Assembly: GCF_964275005.1 (NCBI RefSeq)
Contig: NC_092697.1
Coordinates: 16,332,138-16,396,137, forward strand
Reading direction: 5' to 3'
Source of the DNA: Diadema setosum
Taxonomy: Eukaryota > Echinodermata > Echinoidea > Diadematoida > Diadematidae
Length of the DNA: 64,000 nt
Shown here: positions 39,701 to 52,200 of the stretch, piece after piece
Layout: every line of letters starts with the position of its first letter
Position numbering within the stretch: the first letter of the stretch is position 1
Program-made: the position numbers and the translations under genes
The notes under the pieces: generated by a model
What the model was told of the DNA's origin: nothing
The model's database searches: none
Seen by the model: only the letters and a program-made list of their open reading frames with translations

Positions 39701-42700
39701 CACACACCAGGATAGATGGGCAGGTCTCGGTACGCCGCCTGCTTGTGCTGCAGAGTGTTGAGTGTGATGACTCGCTCCATGATGAACAGATCCCTCTTGA
39801 GCTCCTCCAGCTGTGGGCAGTGGTGGCATGAGGACAGGAAGTGGCAAAGCATGATGGGAAGGAGGAAGAGAAGAGGGAATGGGGGAGTAGGGAGAAAAAG
39901 TGAAGAAACAGTAAAGAGTAGGTAAAGGGAGAACAGAAATGGGAAATGTCCGAAGTAGGGAACAAATTTGTGAGGAGAGGACACGATTAGAAAGAGTAAA
40001 GACAATGAATGGAAATTCAAGAGTGAAACAATCAAACGGTGAAAGAGGAAGGGATGAAATGGTGCAAGAAACAGAAACATGCAATAGAAATACTAGCATT
40101 GATTCAAATAAACACAAAATGAATTAAATAAGACAATATCTAAAGAACCGATAGTTTTCATTTCATCACATACATGTATATGCTATGCTTATCCCAATTT
40201 AAGATCTTATTGCAGTCACCATTCCCATTAGATAACTTCAAATATCACTTGTACAGTTATGACTGAAAGATTGACGATGTTGCAATTCAAACAGATATCA
40301 AGTCCACAATATATCTTCTCCTCTATGTACCTTGGATCCACATTATCACACTGCTATCAACATTAGGTCAACAGCAAAATAACAACATTCAACCAAAAGT
40401 TTAGATAAAAGACAACAAATATTTTTTGGTGATGAAAGCAATTACTCCTTGTAATTTGTCTGTATTGCATGGGCTAGCTAAATCAAAACCAAAACTGCTG
40501 AACACATTGCAGGCAGTGAAAAGAAGGGTCCCTACTTTTTTGTTTCTCTTTGGTTTTGTTTATAGTCCAATATTCTATAAAGGTTTTGTCGTTACTTTCT
40601 TTTCTATAAAGGAGTTGCCCGATAAATCTGAAAATTTCTATGCTGAGCCCTGGTAATTGTTGGGTGGTTTGTTATCGTCTTCTTTGATGGATACAGGGAA
40701 GTGGTTCTTTTGTGTGTAATGCAGCAACTCACATTTATGATCTCCTCAAAAGACAGCCCTCTGGATTCGGTGACATCTTTGCTTTCTTCTGTCAGCTCTC
40801 CTAGCTCTGATTCAGCCATCGATGCATTCACTGTGCTGGCTTTCACATCTGAACGGAAAACAGAGAGGAAGAAGGAATAACTTGATGTGTGCAATATCCA
40901 AAGGCAACTTTAGGACACTTCTCAAGTGCCAATGTTCATAAACAGATTAGTATGAGGTTAACAGACGGTGAGTTAGCCTGTTGCACACACATTTTCATTG
41001 TTCTCATGAAGTGTGGGGCCATATTTAGAACAATGTAATACATACAATACAGCACAATACAATACAATAAATACAATGGCATGATTGGCATTATTGAGTC
41101 CTGTGAAACATGTTGTCATGCATAAAGGTGCTATTAAAAAATTGGCATAAAATCTGACTTCAGTAATCCAGTAATATCACTCTTTCATATGGCCATGGGT
41201 CCAAATGTGGCCAGATAAATGAGGTTGGACAGTACAATATAAGCATAAACACTTCCAGGAGCATTATAAACTACCAAGAGATTGCAGTTGGGATTCTGAC
41301 TCCCACTTGAAGGAACAAAGTGATTACAAAGAATGAATGAGAGGGAGAGTTAGGAAAAACTATATACCTCCTTCTTTTGATTTGTTTGTCTCTGTAGAGC
41401 CCTCCTCTGGAACAGTGCTGACTCCAGGCTTGGATGCCTTGGGCTTCTCTACCGATGTCTTCTTCCGGTCCTCGTCCTCCTTCAACTCCTCATCTTCACA
41501 AGAGATGATTATAAAACATCACAACATTTCACATTGGCCTCAAAGAATACAAGATTTGAAACAAGACTATAACTGATATGTATTTTAATCCCATCCCAAC
41601 CGCTTTATTTATTTATTTATTTATTCATTTATGTATTTATTTATTCATTCACTTATTCACTTATTCATTTATTCATTTATTCATTTATTCATTTATTCAT
41701 TTATTTATTATTTTTGGGATGCTGTCATCACTTTCTTGTACACAAATTTCATGAAGTTGGCGTTGGAGCTGCTATGAAGAGCTTTAGAGCACACTGGCAC
41801 ATTCATTTCATCTGCTAAAGAACTAGTAGAGCAGATAAGCCCTCAAAATCACGTGAATTGTGCAAAATTTGACTAAAGCATGAAACTTTCACCAGTGTTA
41901 GTACATACCATAAGATTTATTTTAAGATCGGGAGGTAAGTCTGATTTGACCTCTGATGACTTCCAGAGGTCAATGTACTTTAGATATCAGAAAATCGATG
42001 TTTTTAGACATTTGCAAATGATATATGTGGTTATGTTGCACTAAACATGCATTTATACCACAGAGAAATCATTTCCAGATTCAACAGAGCACTGACAGGT
42101 TTTTACCTTTGACCTCTGATGACCTCCAGAGGTCAATGAACTTTAAATATCAAAATATCGATGTTTTTAGACATTTGTGAATGATATATGTGGTTATGAT
42201 TCACTAAACATGCATCTATACTTCAGGGAAACCATTTTCTGATTCCACAGAGCATTGACAGGTTTTAACCTTTGACCTCTGATGACCTTTGGAGGTCAAT
42301 GACCTCAAAATATTATATTGATCTGTGATGTCATTGGTTAATGGTAACCATTGTTAAGATGTACAAAACAAGCATATCTGTCTTACAATGAAATTGTCTT
42401 CATATTCTAAAGAGCAGACAGGTTTCTACCTTTGACCTCTGATGACCTTGAGAGGTCAATGACCTTAGAATATCAGAATATTGAAGTATGACATCATTGG
42501 TGAAAGGTCAACATGGTAAGGATGTACAAAACAAGCATATCTGTGTACAATGACATCGTCGTCATATTCCAAGGCACACAGACGAGTTTCTGCCTTTGAC
42601 CTCTGATGATCTCGAGAGGTCAATGACCTCAAAGTATCAGAATAGTTTGGCATCAGCAATGGTAAACATGATGATGTTTTAGAGAGCACTCGTATGCCCT

Positions 42701-43165
42701 GTTTATTAACGAGCCATTACCGTTCACCTATGAAAATCACACAAGGTCAAATACCTCGAATGAAATGTGAGGATGTTAATATTGATATTGCGATAGTTAA
42801 TAGTTAATAGTTGTTTATAATGTAGGGCTTACAAACCATGCATTTCTGTTACCAAAAAAGTGGCTACTCATTCCGCAGAACTTTTCAGGTAATTATCTAA
42901 GTCGGGTATGTGCACAGAGCAAGGGGTGTCGATCTGTTTTCACGTGGGGGGGGGGGGGACTTGGAAAATATGTAAAAGCATAAGTTCATGGTGCAAAGGA
43001 ATGAAGCGGAGGGGGAGGGGAGGATGTGGGTGGGGGATTGGATTTTCGCAGGTTTAGACCTGAAATCAGTGATTCAGTGTAGCTCTTGTTTAATGTGTGC
43101 GTCATCACTTATACGGAAGTTGATGGGGTGTGGGCGCATCTCACCTACCCTCCTCCCAAAGACGA

Positions 43166-43202
<37 letters not shown>

Positions 43203-46200
43203 ATCTGATGCATACGTTTTGGGGATAAATGGAAAATTATGGATCACCAAGGTGTACCAAGTCTATATGGATGGGAACCCAGGAAGCGCAGCGTTGGCGA
43301 GGGTAGGGTATTCCACTCCCATTCGACAGAGCTCTTGTATTTTGAGAAATGAGATTCAACGACCTGGCACACAGGCACTTTTGAAGGAATACCTCGAAAT
43401 TTGTATCAAAAAGGTGTAGTAAGTCAGCCATCTATGGAGGAAGACCAATCGACAGAAGGATGTGGGTGGAGGTATCCCCTCCCACATTATGGAGCTTTTG
43501 CATTCTTTTGTTTGCAATTCAATGATCTCGTGCCACTCTTGGTTGAACTACCATTTTGAAAAAAAAAGTCCATACCCAAATGTGTAGCCATAATCAATGC
43601 ATGGAGGAGAGGTTGATACAGCGAGAGGAGGGTATGAAAATCCTTCCCATGCGAGGGAGCCTTTGCAGTAAGAATAGAAATGTAAAAAAAAAAAATCTAG
43701 TATACACATTTATGATGGAATATTTGGGAAATTATCAGTAAAAGGAGTGTACCAAATCTAAGGGTAGAAACCGAGGAGGGATTGTTAATTGAAAGATACA
43801 CTACCCCCTCCAACAAGAGGGATTTTCTTTAATATGTCGGAACTGAAATAAAGATCTAGTACGTACTTTGTGATGATATAGAACAAAAATGGGACAAAAG
43901 CACTGAGCGTATATGGAAGGGGACATAACGAAAGATAGTGTGGGGGAGGGGGTATGCAAAGGAGATTCTGCCTTTTAATCTGGTGCATACTATAGCTAAA
44001 ATGTTCAGTGACAATTCATTTTCTGTCAAAAAAGTGAAGAAAAAAAATCTCAATCTCAGGAAATACTTGGAGGCAAAGTTTTATGTCCCCACCATTCCCC
44101 CTCCCATATTTTCTCGGGAGGCGGGGCAAATGCCTCTTGCCCTCCAAAATGAACAATCTTGCATATATAGGAAAGCCTTTTCATCTTTGGAATTCAAATA
44201 AAAATATCTCTTAAAAACATTTTTCATAGAATAAGGGAAATTATCATTCCCCAAAGTATGTTATATCTGTGGAAGGAACCAAGCAGGGGGAAGGAGTCTA
44301 TCGAAAGGAGATATCCCCTCTCACAGAAGGGAGATTTTGCATTTCAGAATTAAATTTTAACAATCCGATGCACACTTAAAGTGAAAAACTTGGGCAGTTT
44401 TCTGTCTAAAAAGCAAAAAAACAAAAAACAACAACAAAAACTAACAACAAAACATAGTCCACATCTCAGAATTTAATGGGGTGGGGGTCAACTATCCCTG
44501 CCACCACCCCACCCCTCCTCCAAACTAATGCCCCGGTATGTGCATGTGTTTTATTCCACTTGTTGAAAAGAAGAGAGAGTTTAAGAAACAATATTGTTCA
44601 GTGGTCGCTATCCCAGTCAAGTAAATTGTTTATCAATAAGGTGATTTCCTTCACCTGTATACCTTAAGATGATGTAGACCTGGTATTTGCCTTGCACGTT
44701 ATTACATCTATTTCTTTTTTAGTATTCTCGTTTATATTTTGATGTGAAAGCTGTTTACTTTGCCACGATTTTATTTGTACATAGAAAAAATAATCCAAGA
44801 CTGAAAACGAAACTGATACAATATTTAATGATTGACATGATGCACATATTGTGTATTTCTATAGCAATAAAAGTGAGCAATTCAATAGGCGTGTACTCAT
44901 TTCACATGAACATTAGCGATGATCCTCTGACCTCTGGAGGATATTGAAAGATATGCATCAAAATGTAAGAATATTGATGTCTGGTCTCATTGGTTTGTAA
45001 TGGCCTGCTGCTTATGAAATAATAATTATATTTGTGTGTGTGTGTGTGTGTGTGTCCAAAATTGTATGCAGAGTATGCCACACACAGTTCAATTTTGACT
45101 TCCATCTAGGACAATGAGCGGTTACTTTTTTCTCAACTACACTGTAATATCAAAATCTATTGAAAAAACATGGTGGCGACTGGGTCTAACATATTATCAT
45201 TCCTTTTCGTTGGAGATCCATGCGGGGATGGTCAAAACAAACATAAAAAATAGATATCTCAGACCTAATTGTTATAACAAAGCATCATATCCTCATATAC
45301 CCAACCCAACCTTCTATGCCCAGACAATGTAAACCACCCCATGGACTTACTTGGAGCTTTAGAATATCCTTTGTCAACAGAGAGAGACATCCAAACCTTT
45401 GCAGTGCCGACTAAGATCTGCCATGGAACTGATTGGTATTGGCTCTGCATCATTGACAGCAGATCTCGTTTCCTATTCTCCTTCTTCTTCTTCTTCTTCT
45501 TCTTCTTCTTCTTCTTCTTCTTCTTCTTCTTCTTCTCCTTCTTCATTATACTGTGTAATCTTGTAATATTCTGCCATGGAGCCTTTTCTTAATTGGTTAA
45601 AGAAGGTATCCAAAGAGCTATATGAAGCAAAAAACAACAAACAAATGCAAAAACAAAAAGAGAGACATATGTATCTTTGATAACAGACCTGAATATTGAG
45701 TATCTCTCTCCTGAAGTGTTTCAAAGAGATACAAGAGACAGTGGCCGAGAGTAGCCGCCACCTTTTTTGGGAGTATAGGCCTACTTTGTGTTCTTGCAAA
45801 TGATGCCTGACATTTTTGGTCATTTGCCCTTTTTGAAGAATGCAGCAATAGAGCCACAACTTCCTGCGGAGTGGATATTGTGGGGTTCTTGATGCAGAAC
45901 ACCATCGCTGAATTTGCCTGAGCTGTACTTTCTTACAGGGATTGCCATTGTAGTTTTGTTTTGTTTTGCTTTGTTTTGTTTTTCAAGTGTGGCTGTAACA
46001 CTGCTTGTTTTGCATATGATGGTCATTGCAGCTAGAGAGTGCATATCTTCTCTGGATCATTCCAAACTTCATGATGTTTCACCTGGGTGAATGGATCCCA
46101 GATGATGCATGCATATTCCAGGACAGTCCTGAGCGGCATGGAGTAGCAAAACACCTGAACTTTATGATACTCGTATCTTCGTCTGGAGAGAGTCTTTGGT

Positions 46201-49200
46201 TGAAGTATAACCTTTTTAAGCTGCTGTGGCGATTTGATTCCAGCTGAGCCTCCTATTGGAACTCCAAAATATTTTGCACAATCCGCTTTCTCCATGGTTT
46301 GCCATGAATGCTTATCTATTCCCTGGGTAGGTCTCGGATGGCAATAGCTAGTTGCAATACACAGGATTGCTTCATGTGGAATGCATGTTGGGCCTCACAG
46401 TATGTCGAAGTTTTCAAGATGGTCCATGATGTCGCAGCTGTGGACTGTATACTCCAGGACCATGAGTCATTCATCGCAGTCATACTGTAACAACCCACCA
46501 GCTTTACACTGGCCAATACAGGCCCACCAGCTGGAAACTATGCAAATATTGCCCATGAGCTTGACACTTAGGCAAACCAGTCCCATAATGAGTCCGACAA
46601 ATGGGGGAAAAGATCTATGAGACTTACACTGAATAGATTAAACACTCTGTATATCAGTCTCGTGGGCCTTGTTTTCCTCGAGTGTCGAGATAATGGCCAT
46701 ATTTGCTAGTCTACATAACTAACCCAAACATAACAGTTGTATTTGAGGTCACTGCCATCACTCAAGAAACTTAAGCTTTATTTCTGAAGTAATTGACCTC
46801 TCACATTTCAGAGACCTGTTACTATAAACCAATGCTCTGTGGAATATGCATACACACTTTGATCAAAACATCAATGCGTGATTTGTACATGATTAAGCAT
46901 TTACGATTACACCAATGAAGCCAAACATCAATACAGGTAAGCCTACACATCTGACCTCAGTGACCTCTCATTGTCCTGAGAGGTCAAAGTTAACGCACAG
47001 GCTAATGACCAATGTTCCATGGAATGACAAGATTCTTCTATTATAGCATAAATGATTGTACATCGGGTATTACAAAGTTGACCAACTCGTTGACTATACA
47101 TAGAATATCAATATTCTGATATTTTGAGGTCATTGACCTGTCACCTTCCTCAGAGGTCAAAGGTAGAGACACGTGAGTAATTTCTCTTGCTCTGTGGAAT
47201 AGGAAAACAATTCAATTGTAATACAAATGAATATAACATCATGTTTGTCATCAACCAATTGCACCAAATATCAATGTTCTGACATTTTGAGGTCATTGGC
47301 CGCATCATAGGTCATCATAGGTCATCAGAGGTCAAAGGTAGAAATCTGACTCGAAAGGTTCAGTGGAACATTGAGGCAATTCCTCTTACAAAAATTAGTT
47401 TTTAGTACATAATTATCGTGTTTCAGTTATGAGTGACGCATTAAAATATCAATTTTCTAACATTTTGAGGTCATTGACCTCTGAAGGTCATCAGAGGTCA
47501 AAGATAGAAACCTGTCAGGGCTCTGTGGAATATAAAGACAATTTCACAGTGACAAAAATTAAGTTTTAGTACATCATTACTGTGTTTTATCATTAACCAA
47601 TGATGCAAAATATCAATTTTCTGACATTTTGAGGTCATTGACCTCTGGAGGTCATCAGAGGTCAAAGGTAGAAACCTGTCAGGGCTCTGTGGAACATAAA
47701 GACAATTTCACTGTGACAAATATTAAGTTTTAGTACATCATTACTGTGTTTATCATTAACCAATGACGCAAAATATCAATTTTCTTAGATTTTGAGGTCA
47801 TTGACCTCTAGAGGTCATCAGAGGTCAATTCAGACTTACCTCCCGATCTTAAAATTAATCTTATAGCATGTACTAACAATGGTGAAAGTTTCATGCTTTA
47901 GTCAAATTTTGCACAATTCTTCGGCTTATCTGCTCTACTAAACCACTTAAGTGATGATGAAGTCCCTAGAGTGAAATCATGGCATATAGTGTCTAGTTAC
48001 ACACAGTGATATCACCTGAACAAGAATGTCTCAATAAAATACATGTACAAACATATAAAGTTATTCAATGGAATGTTACATGTACCTATTTGAAAATGGG
48101 TAATCCAATGGCCACTCATATATTTCTCAATGATCAGGTTTTTTATTCAATTCAGATCGTACAATTTTGTGATCTTTTATAAGATAAGATCTACTTCCTA
48201 ACCAGAACAAAATATTAGAGAGGGCTATTGCATGCCACATCCACAGGTTTTTCCTCTCAAACCTACCTTTTTCCTTGTTTTCAAGATCTTGGTATGTGTC
48301 ATACATCTCCCAATTTGTGACTGTACTGTCTTTGTCCTGTGAAAAACAAACAAACAAACAACAACAGCAAAATGAATTTAATGACTTTCCTTTGCTCCAA
48401 TAAGAAATTCAACAGCAAGAGTCGATGGTCAAATGAATAAGATATGCCTTCTACATATTATTTAGCCAGAGGTTGACTCTGCTGAAGTTTGCTCGCCACT
48501 TTACAATAACAGAGCGTTTCAAAAACATAACATGGCAGTGTCAGATCAACAGGAATTGCAGAATGACAAACTCATTCTCCTCAGCTTAGGCACAGCATTC
48601 TTCAATTGGATATTTAGAGGTGTATGATAAATGTACAATATGTTCCCATCTTCGGTAGATCACGTATGTAGATTGTGACATGTGGTCAATGAAGACTATT
48701 ACTTTTCACATCTCAATCAAATTAAGGGCAATGACAAGTAAGCTGACATAAATGCATCCATGCTTCATTAAAAAGCCAAAATGTAAAGAGAGTGACTTAT
48801 TACGGGTAAAATGAACAATCTGTCTCGTCTGCAATCTAAACCATACATGCAACTGCATAATTGGACTGAGTCAGTGACTGTTCAGTGACTACCAGTCAGG
48901 TGGCCTTATCAAAGGAATAAAGCTGAAAAAAAAATTGATAAACATAGTTTGACAAATGTATCAACCTTTGTTTGTTAGTTTGTTTATTTGTTTGACATCA
49001 TCTTTCCTACTACCGGAATATCATTTTCTATTTGGTGATCATGATTTTTTGCTCAACTCTGCACTTCTCAATACTATTAACATTCACCAAGTACATGTAC
49101 TTGTCAATAGCCAACACAGCCGCTGGAAAGCTTTGCACAGAGGATGTGTGTAAGCTTTTCGGACACTCACCACATAGTTGACCCTTGTGGTCTGGATTTC

Positions 49201-52200
49201 CTTGTTCTTGGGAAGATCGTTGAAAGTCTGCATGCCTCGTTCAGCGTATCTATCATTACCGTCACGGCTCTTGCAGAGCTGTGGGAGCAAAGATATCTCA
49301 GCGATATGTCATACCATCACAACAATTGTTATAGCTATCTTGCCTTTCCTATTTCATACTTTCACCACATAGTTGACCCTTGTGGTCTGGATTTCCTTGT
49401 TCTTGGGAAGATCGTTGAAAGTCTGCATGCCTCGTTCAGCGTATCTATCATTACCGTCACGGCTCTTGCAGAGCTGTGGGAGCAAAGATATCTCAGCGAT
49501 ATGTCATACCATCACAACAATTGTTATAGCTATCTTGCCTTTCCTATTTCATACTTATCAACGATACATATTACAGAAGTTTAAAGCATATGAATCTGTA
49601 TGTATTAAACATTGCTTCAAGATATCTTCTCTGTTAAATGTCATACATGTATAAGACATGAATCTTGTAATGGTGGCAGCTCTGTGTATCCTATTTTTAT
49701 CCATGTTACTTTATTTTTCTCATAAATTGTTTAAAATTAGTTCTGTTTGATTAACTGTGATAAGATGTAGGGATGTTTAAATTATGTTCTGAGAAGCATA
49801 TATGTGTTAAGTTTTTGGTAGATATCAGTATTCTTAAGAAGTACGTTGTACGTTTTATGTCAAATTGTATTTCAGGTGAAAGTCCTGCGGTTTGTGATTA
49901 TGTTCCTGTTTAAAAAGTTTTAAATGTTTTTACATGTTTACATGTATGCGCAATGACTTAAAGCAAAAAGAATTCCCAGATTGGACAATAAAGATGAAAT
50001 TGAAATTGAAATTCTTATCACTTGTTGAGGCCAAGGATCACACATAATTGTAGGCACTTATACAGAGGATGCCAACCTCACAAACAGCAGTGAAGTATTC
50101 TAAGCGATAAAAAAACATATTTTTAGTGGAAAAGCAGTATTTTTACAGGATTCTTGCAATAGACATGTAGGTACTGTAATAGAATTTGGGAACATAGTAT
50201 TTTCTATGAAAACCTGTAGTATCTTTGCAAAAACAGTACAAAATACTGCACAAACAAGTAGCAACTGGCATTTCTGGTATACCAATAGATGAATAAGGCA
50301 GGCAGTATCTAGCTCTGAGGGTTACTTACATTTGGAGTGTAATCTACATTCTATCAAATAGTATCATGTACACACCAACAAACACACACATATCAGAGTA
50401 ACAAATAGGAGCTAATAATGATTCTCATGCAATTAGCTCATAATCTAGAAAGATGTTCCAGGACTGTTTTACATTACATATTACATTGCAGCATGAACTA
50501 TCTTGGGTGTGGCTACCTCTTTGTATTTCTCATTCCTGGTCTTGACGTCTGCTGCTTCGTCAACATCCGCTGAGACGCTGACCCCGGGCAGGTCCAGGAG
50601 CCAGATGGTCGGGGTCTCCGTCAGACAGATGGAGACCACATTCTCCAGGTCCTCCTCTGTGAGGTCCTCCTTTGTCTCCTCCCGCCTGGTTTGGATGTCT
50701 TCACCAAGGAAGATTAGGATGAGCAAAGTGAGACAATAATGTAAGCTGTTCTTGGATGTTACAGATAGGAAACATCAACCAAAGAAGACGTGGAAGAGAC
50801 AGGGGGAAGAGGAGTTTTGGAAGATTTGCTTGAGGAAGGAGGATGCCCCAAGTCAGGCTAGGTGGCAAGAAGGTGTGAGAGTAGCCTTTTGACAAGGCCT
50901 CCTGGCTGAAGATTGAGACTAACTCGCCACACCGAGCACTGCGAGAAACGGGTGAACGCGAGACCGAGTGGCGCAGCCACGAGGCCTTTCGAAACCTGGG
51001 GTTTTTTCCCTACCGCCTCCCGACGAAGGTGAATATGAATTATTCATATATTCATGAGTCAGATCGCAGTTGGTATGCTAATGAGGATGTGTCAACACTG
51101 CTGGCAATGCAGGCAGCTACGGTTGAGCAAGCCGAAGACATGTATACTTATACGTATTCATTAGATGCAACAGCGTGGTGAGCAATGTGGTCGGTGATTG
51201 GCCGCTACCCTTTTTGGTAGGAGAATCGGCGAGAAACAAGGCTCAAGATAGGAAATTCATGTCAGGTTTCAAAAGGCCGCGTGGCTGCGCCGCTCGGTCT
51301 CGCGTTCACTCATTCTCTCGCAGTTAGTCTCTTTTTCAGCCACGAGGCCTTGCCAAAAGGCTAGTGTGAGAGGAGCAGTTGCTGCTACAGTGAGGTAAAT
51401 CCAGGCATCCCTATCACTCCAGACAGATCATTACTGGATGATGGCGCAAGAAAAATTTCAGGAAAATTCAGATGGGCTATTCTTGGAAAGTCAGACTTCT
51501 TGGTCTTGTTGCTCTCAGACACAGCAAGTCGAAAGCATAAACTACATCAAGGCATGAACAAGACATGAAGTCATGGGTGAAAACTGACAGCTTTGATTAA
51601 CTCCAACATTTACATAGAGACTGGGAATTATGGAAGCACATCTGTGGAGCACAATCCAGCATTTGCTAGCCCAAGTACTCAGAACAGCACCTGAAACAGG
51701 ATCCATCATTGTTACTGACTTCTGGCAATGTGTCACTCACCTTCAAGCCCACTCAAGATGTCTTTCATAGTGGTGGGCTCGGCGATCTCGTCAGTGAAGG
51801 ATTCGGTGTTGGACTGACTGGATGCACGTGACAAGCTAGCACCAAATACAGATCTGAATGAAACAGAACAAAACTGTGTCATGTAATCTATCGACAAATG
51901 AGAAAAACAAGCACTGGTCACATCACAATGGTGCTCTTAGGGTGAGTGGTTGTTTGATCTCTGAATAGAAACCAACATGAGGAATATCCTAACATTGCAT
52001 CGTGGGTGACGGATAGTATGTCCTAAACTTTAATTTATTTTTTCATCCCAAAGGTAAATTCGCAGAGAGAGCCATATCATTTTCAACCATAACTTGACAA
52101 ACAACTAGGCACAAGTTTTTGTTTAATCTTAACTCATAGGTACGCAATTAAAATGTAAACACAAGGCAACATAGAAGTGCTCAAATCAATTTTCCAAATC

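Larger units (their letters stand above)
41824..47940. mobile_element. 6.1-kb composite inverted-repeat element with nuclear-receptor half-site arrays in its arms
   Basis: The ends TAGTAGAGCAGATAAGCC and GGCTTATCTGCTCTACTA are exact inverse complements, and pairing continues for about 170 bp (ttttaagatcgggaggtaag / cttacctcccgatcttaaaa). Inward, each arm holds five to seven diverged units of about 160 bp, each centred on TTGACCTCTGATGACC...AGGTCAA text. The middle (about 42.9-44.5 kb) has degenerate units of about 240 bp rich in G/C-runs, and further right a LINE fragment and a (CTT)n run. TA at both ends may be the target duplication. It occupies most of DNAI4 intron 8. No transposase is recognisable, so it appears non-autonomous. 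Confidence 0.75.

Noticed and set aside
39588-40117. Three overlapping minus-strand ORFs of 125-153 codons
   Set aside because: They extend from DNAI4 exon 11 into a purine-rich intron; only 39708-39810 is coding.
45265-45859. Lys- and Glu-rich ORFs
   Set aside because: Products of the (CTT)n microsatellite.
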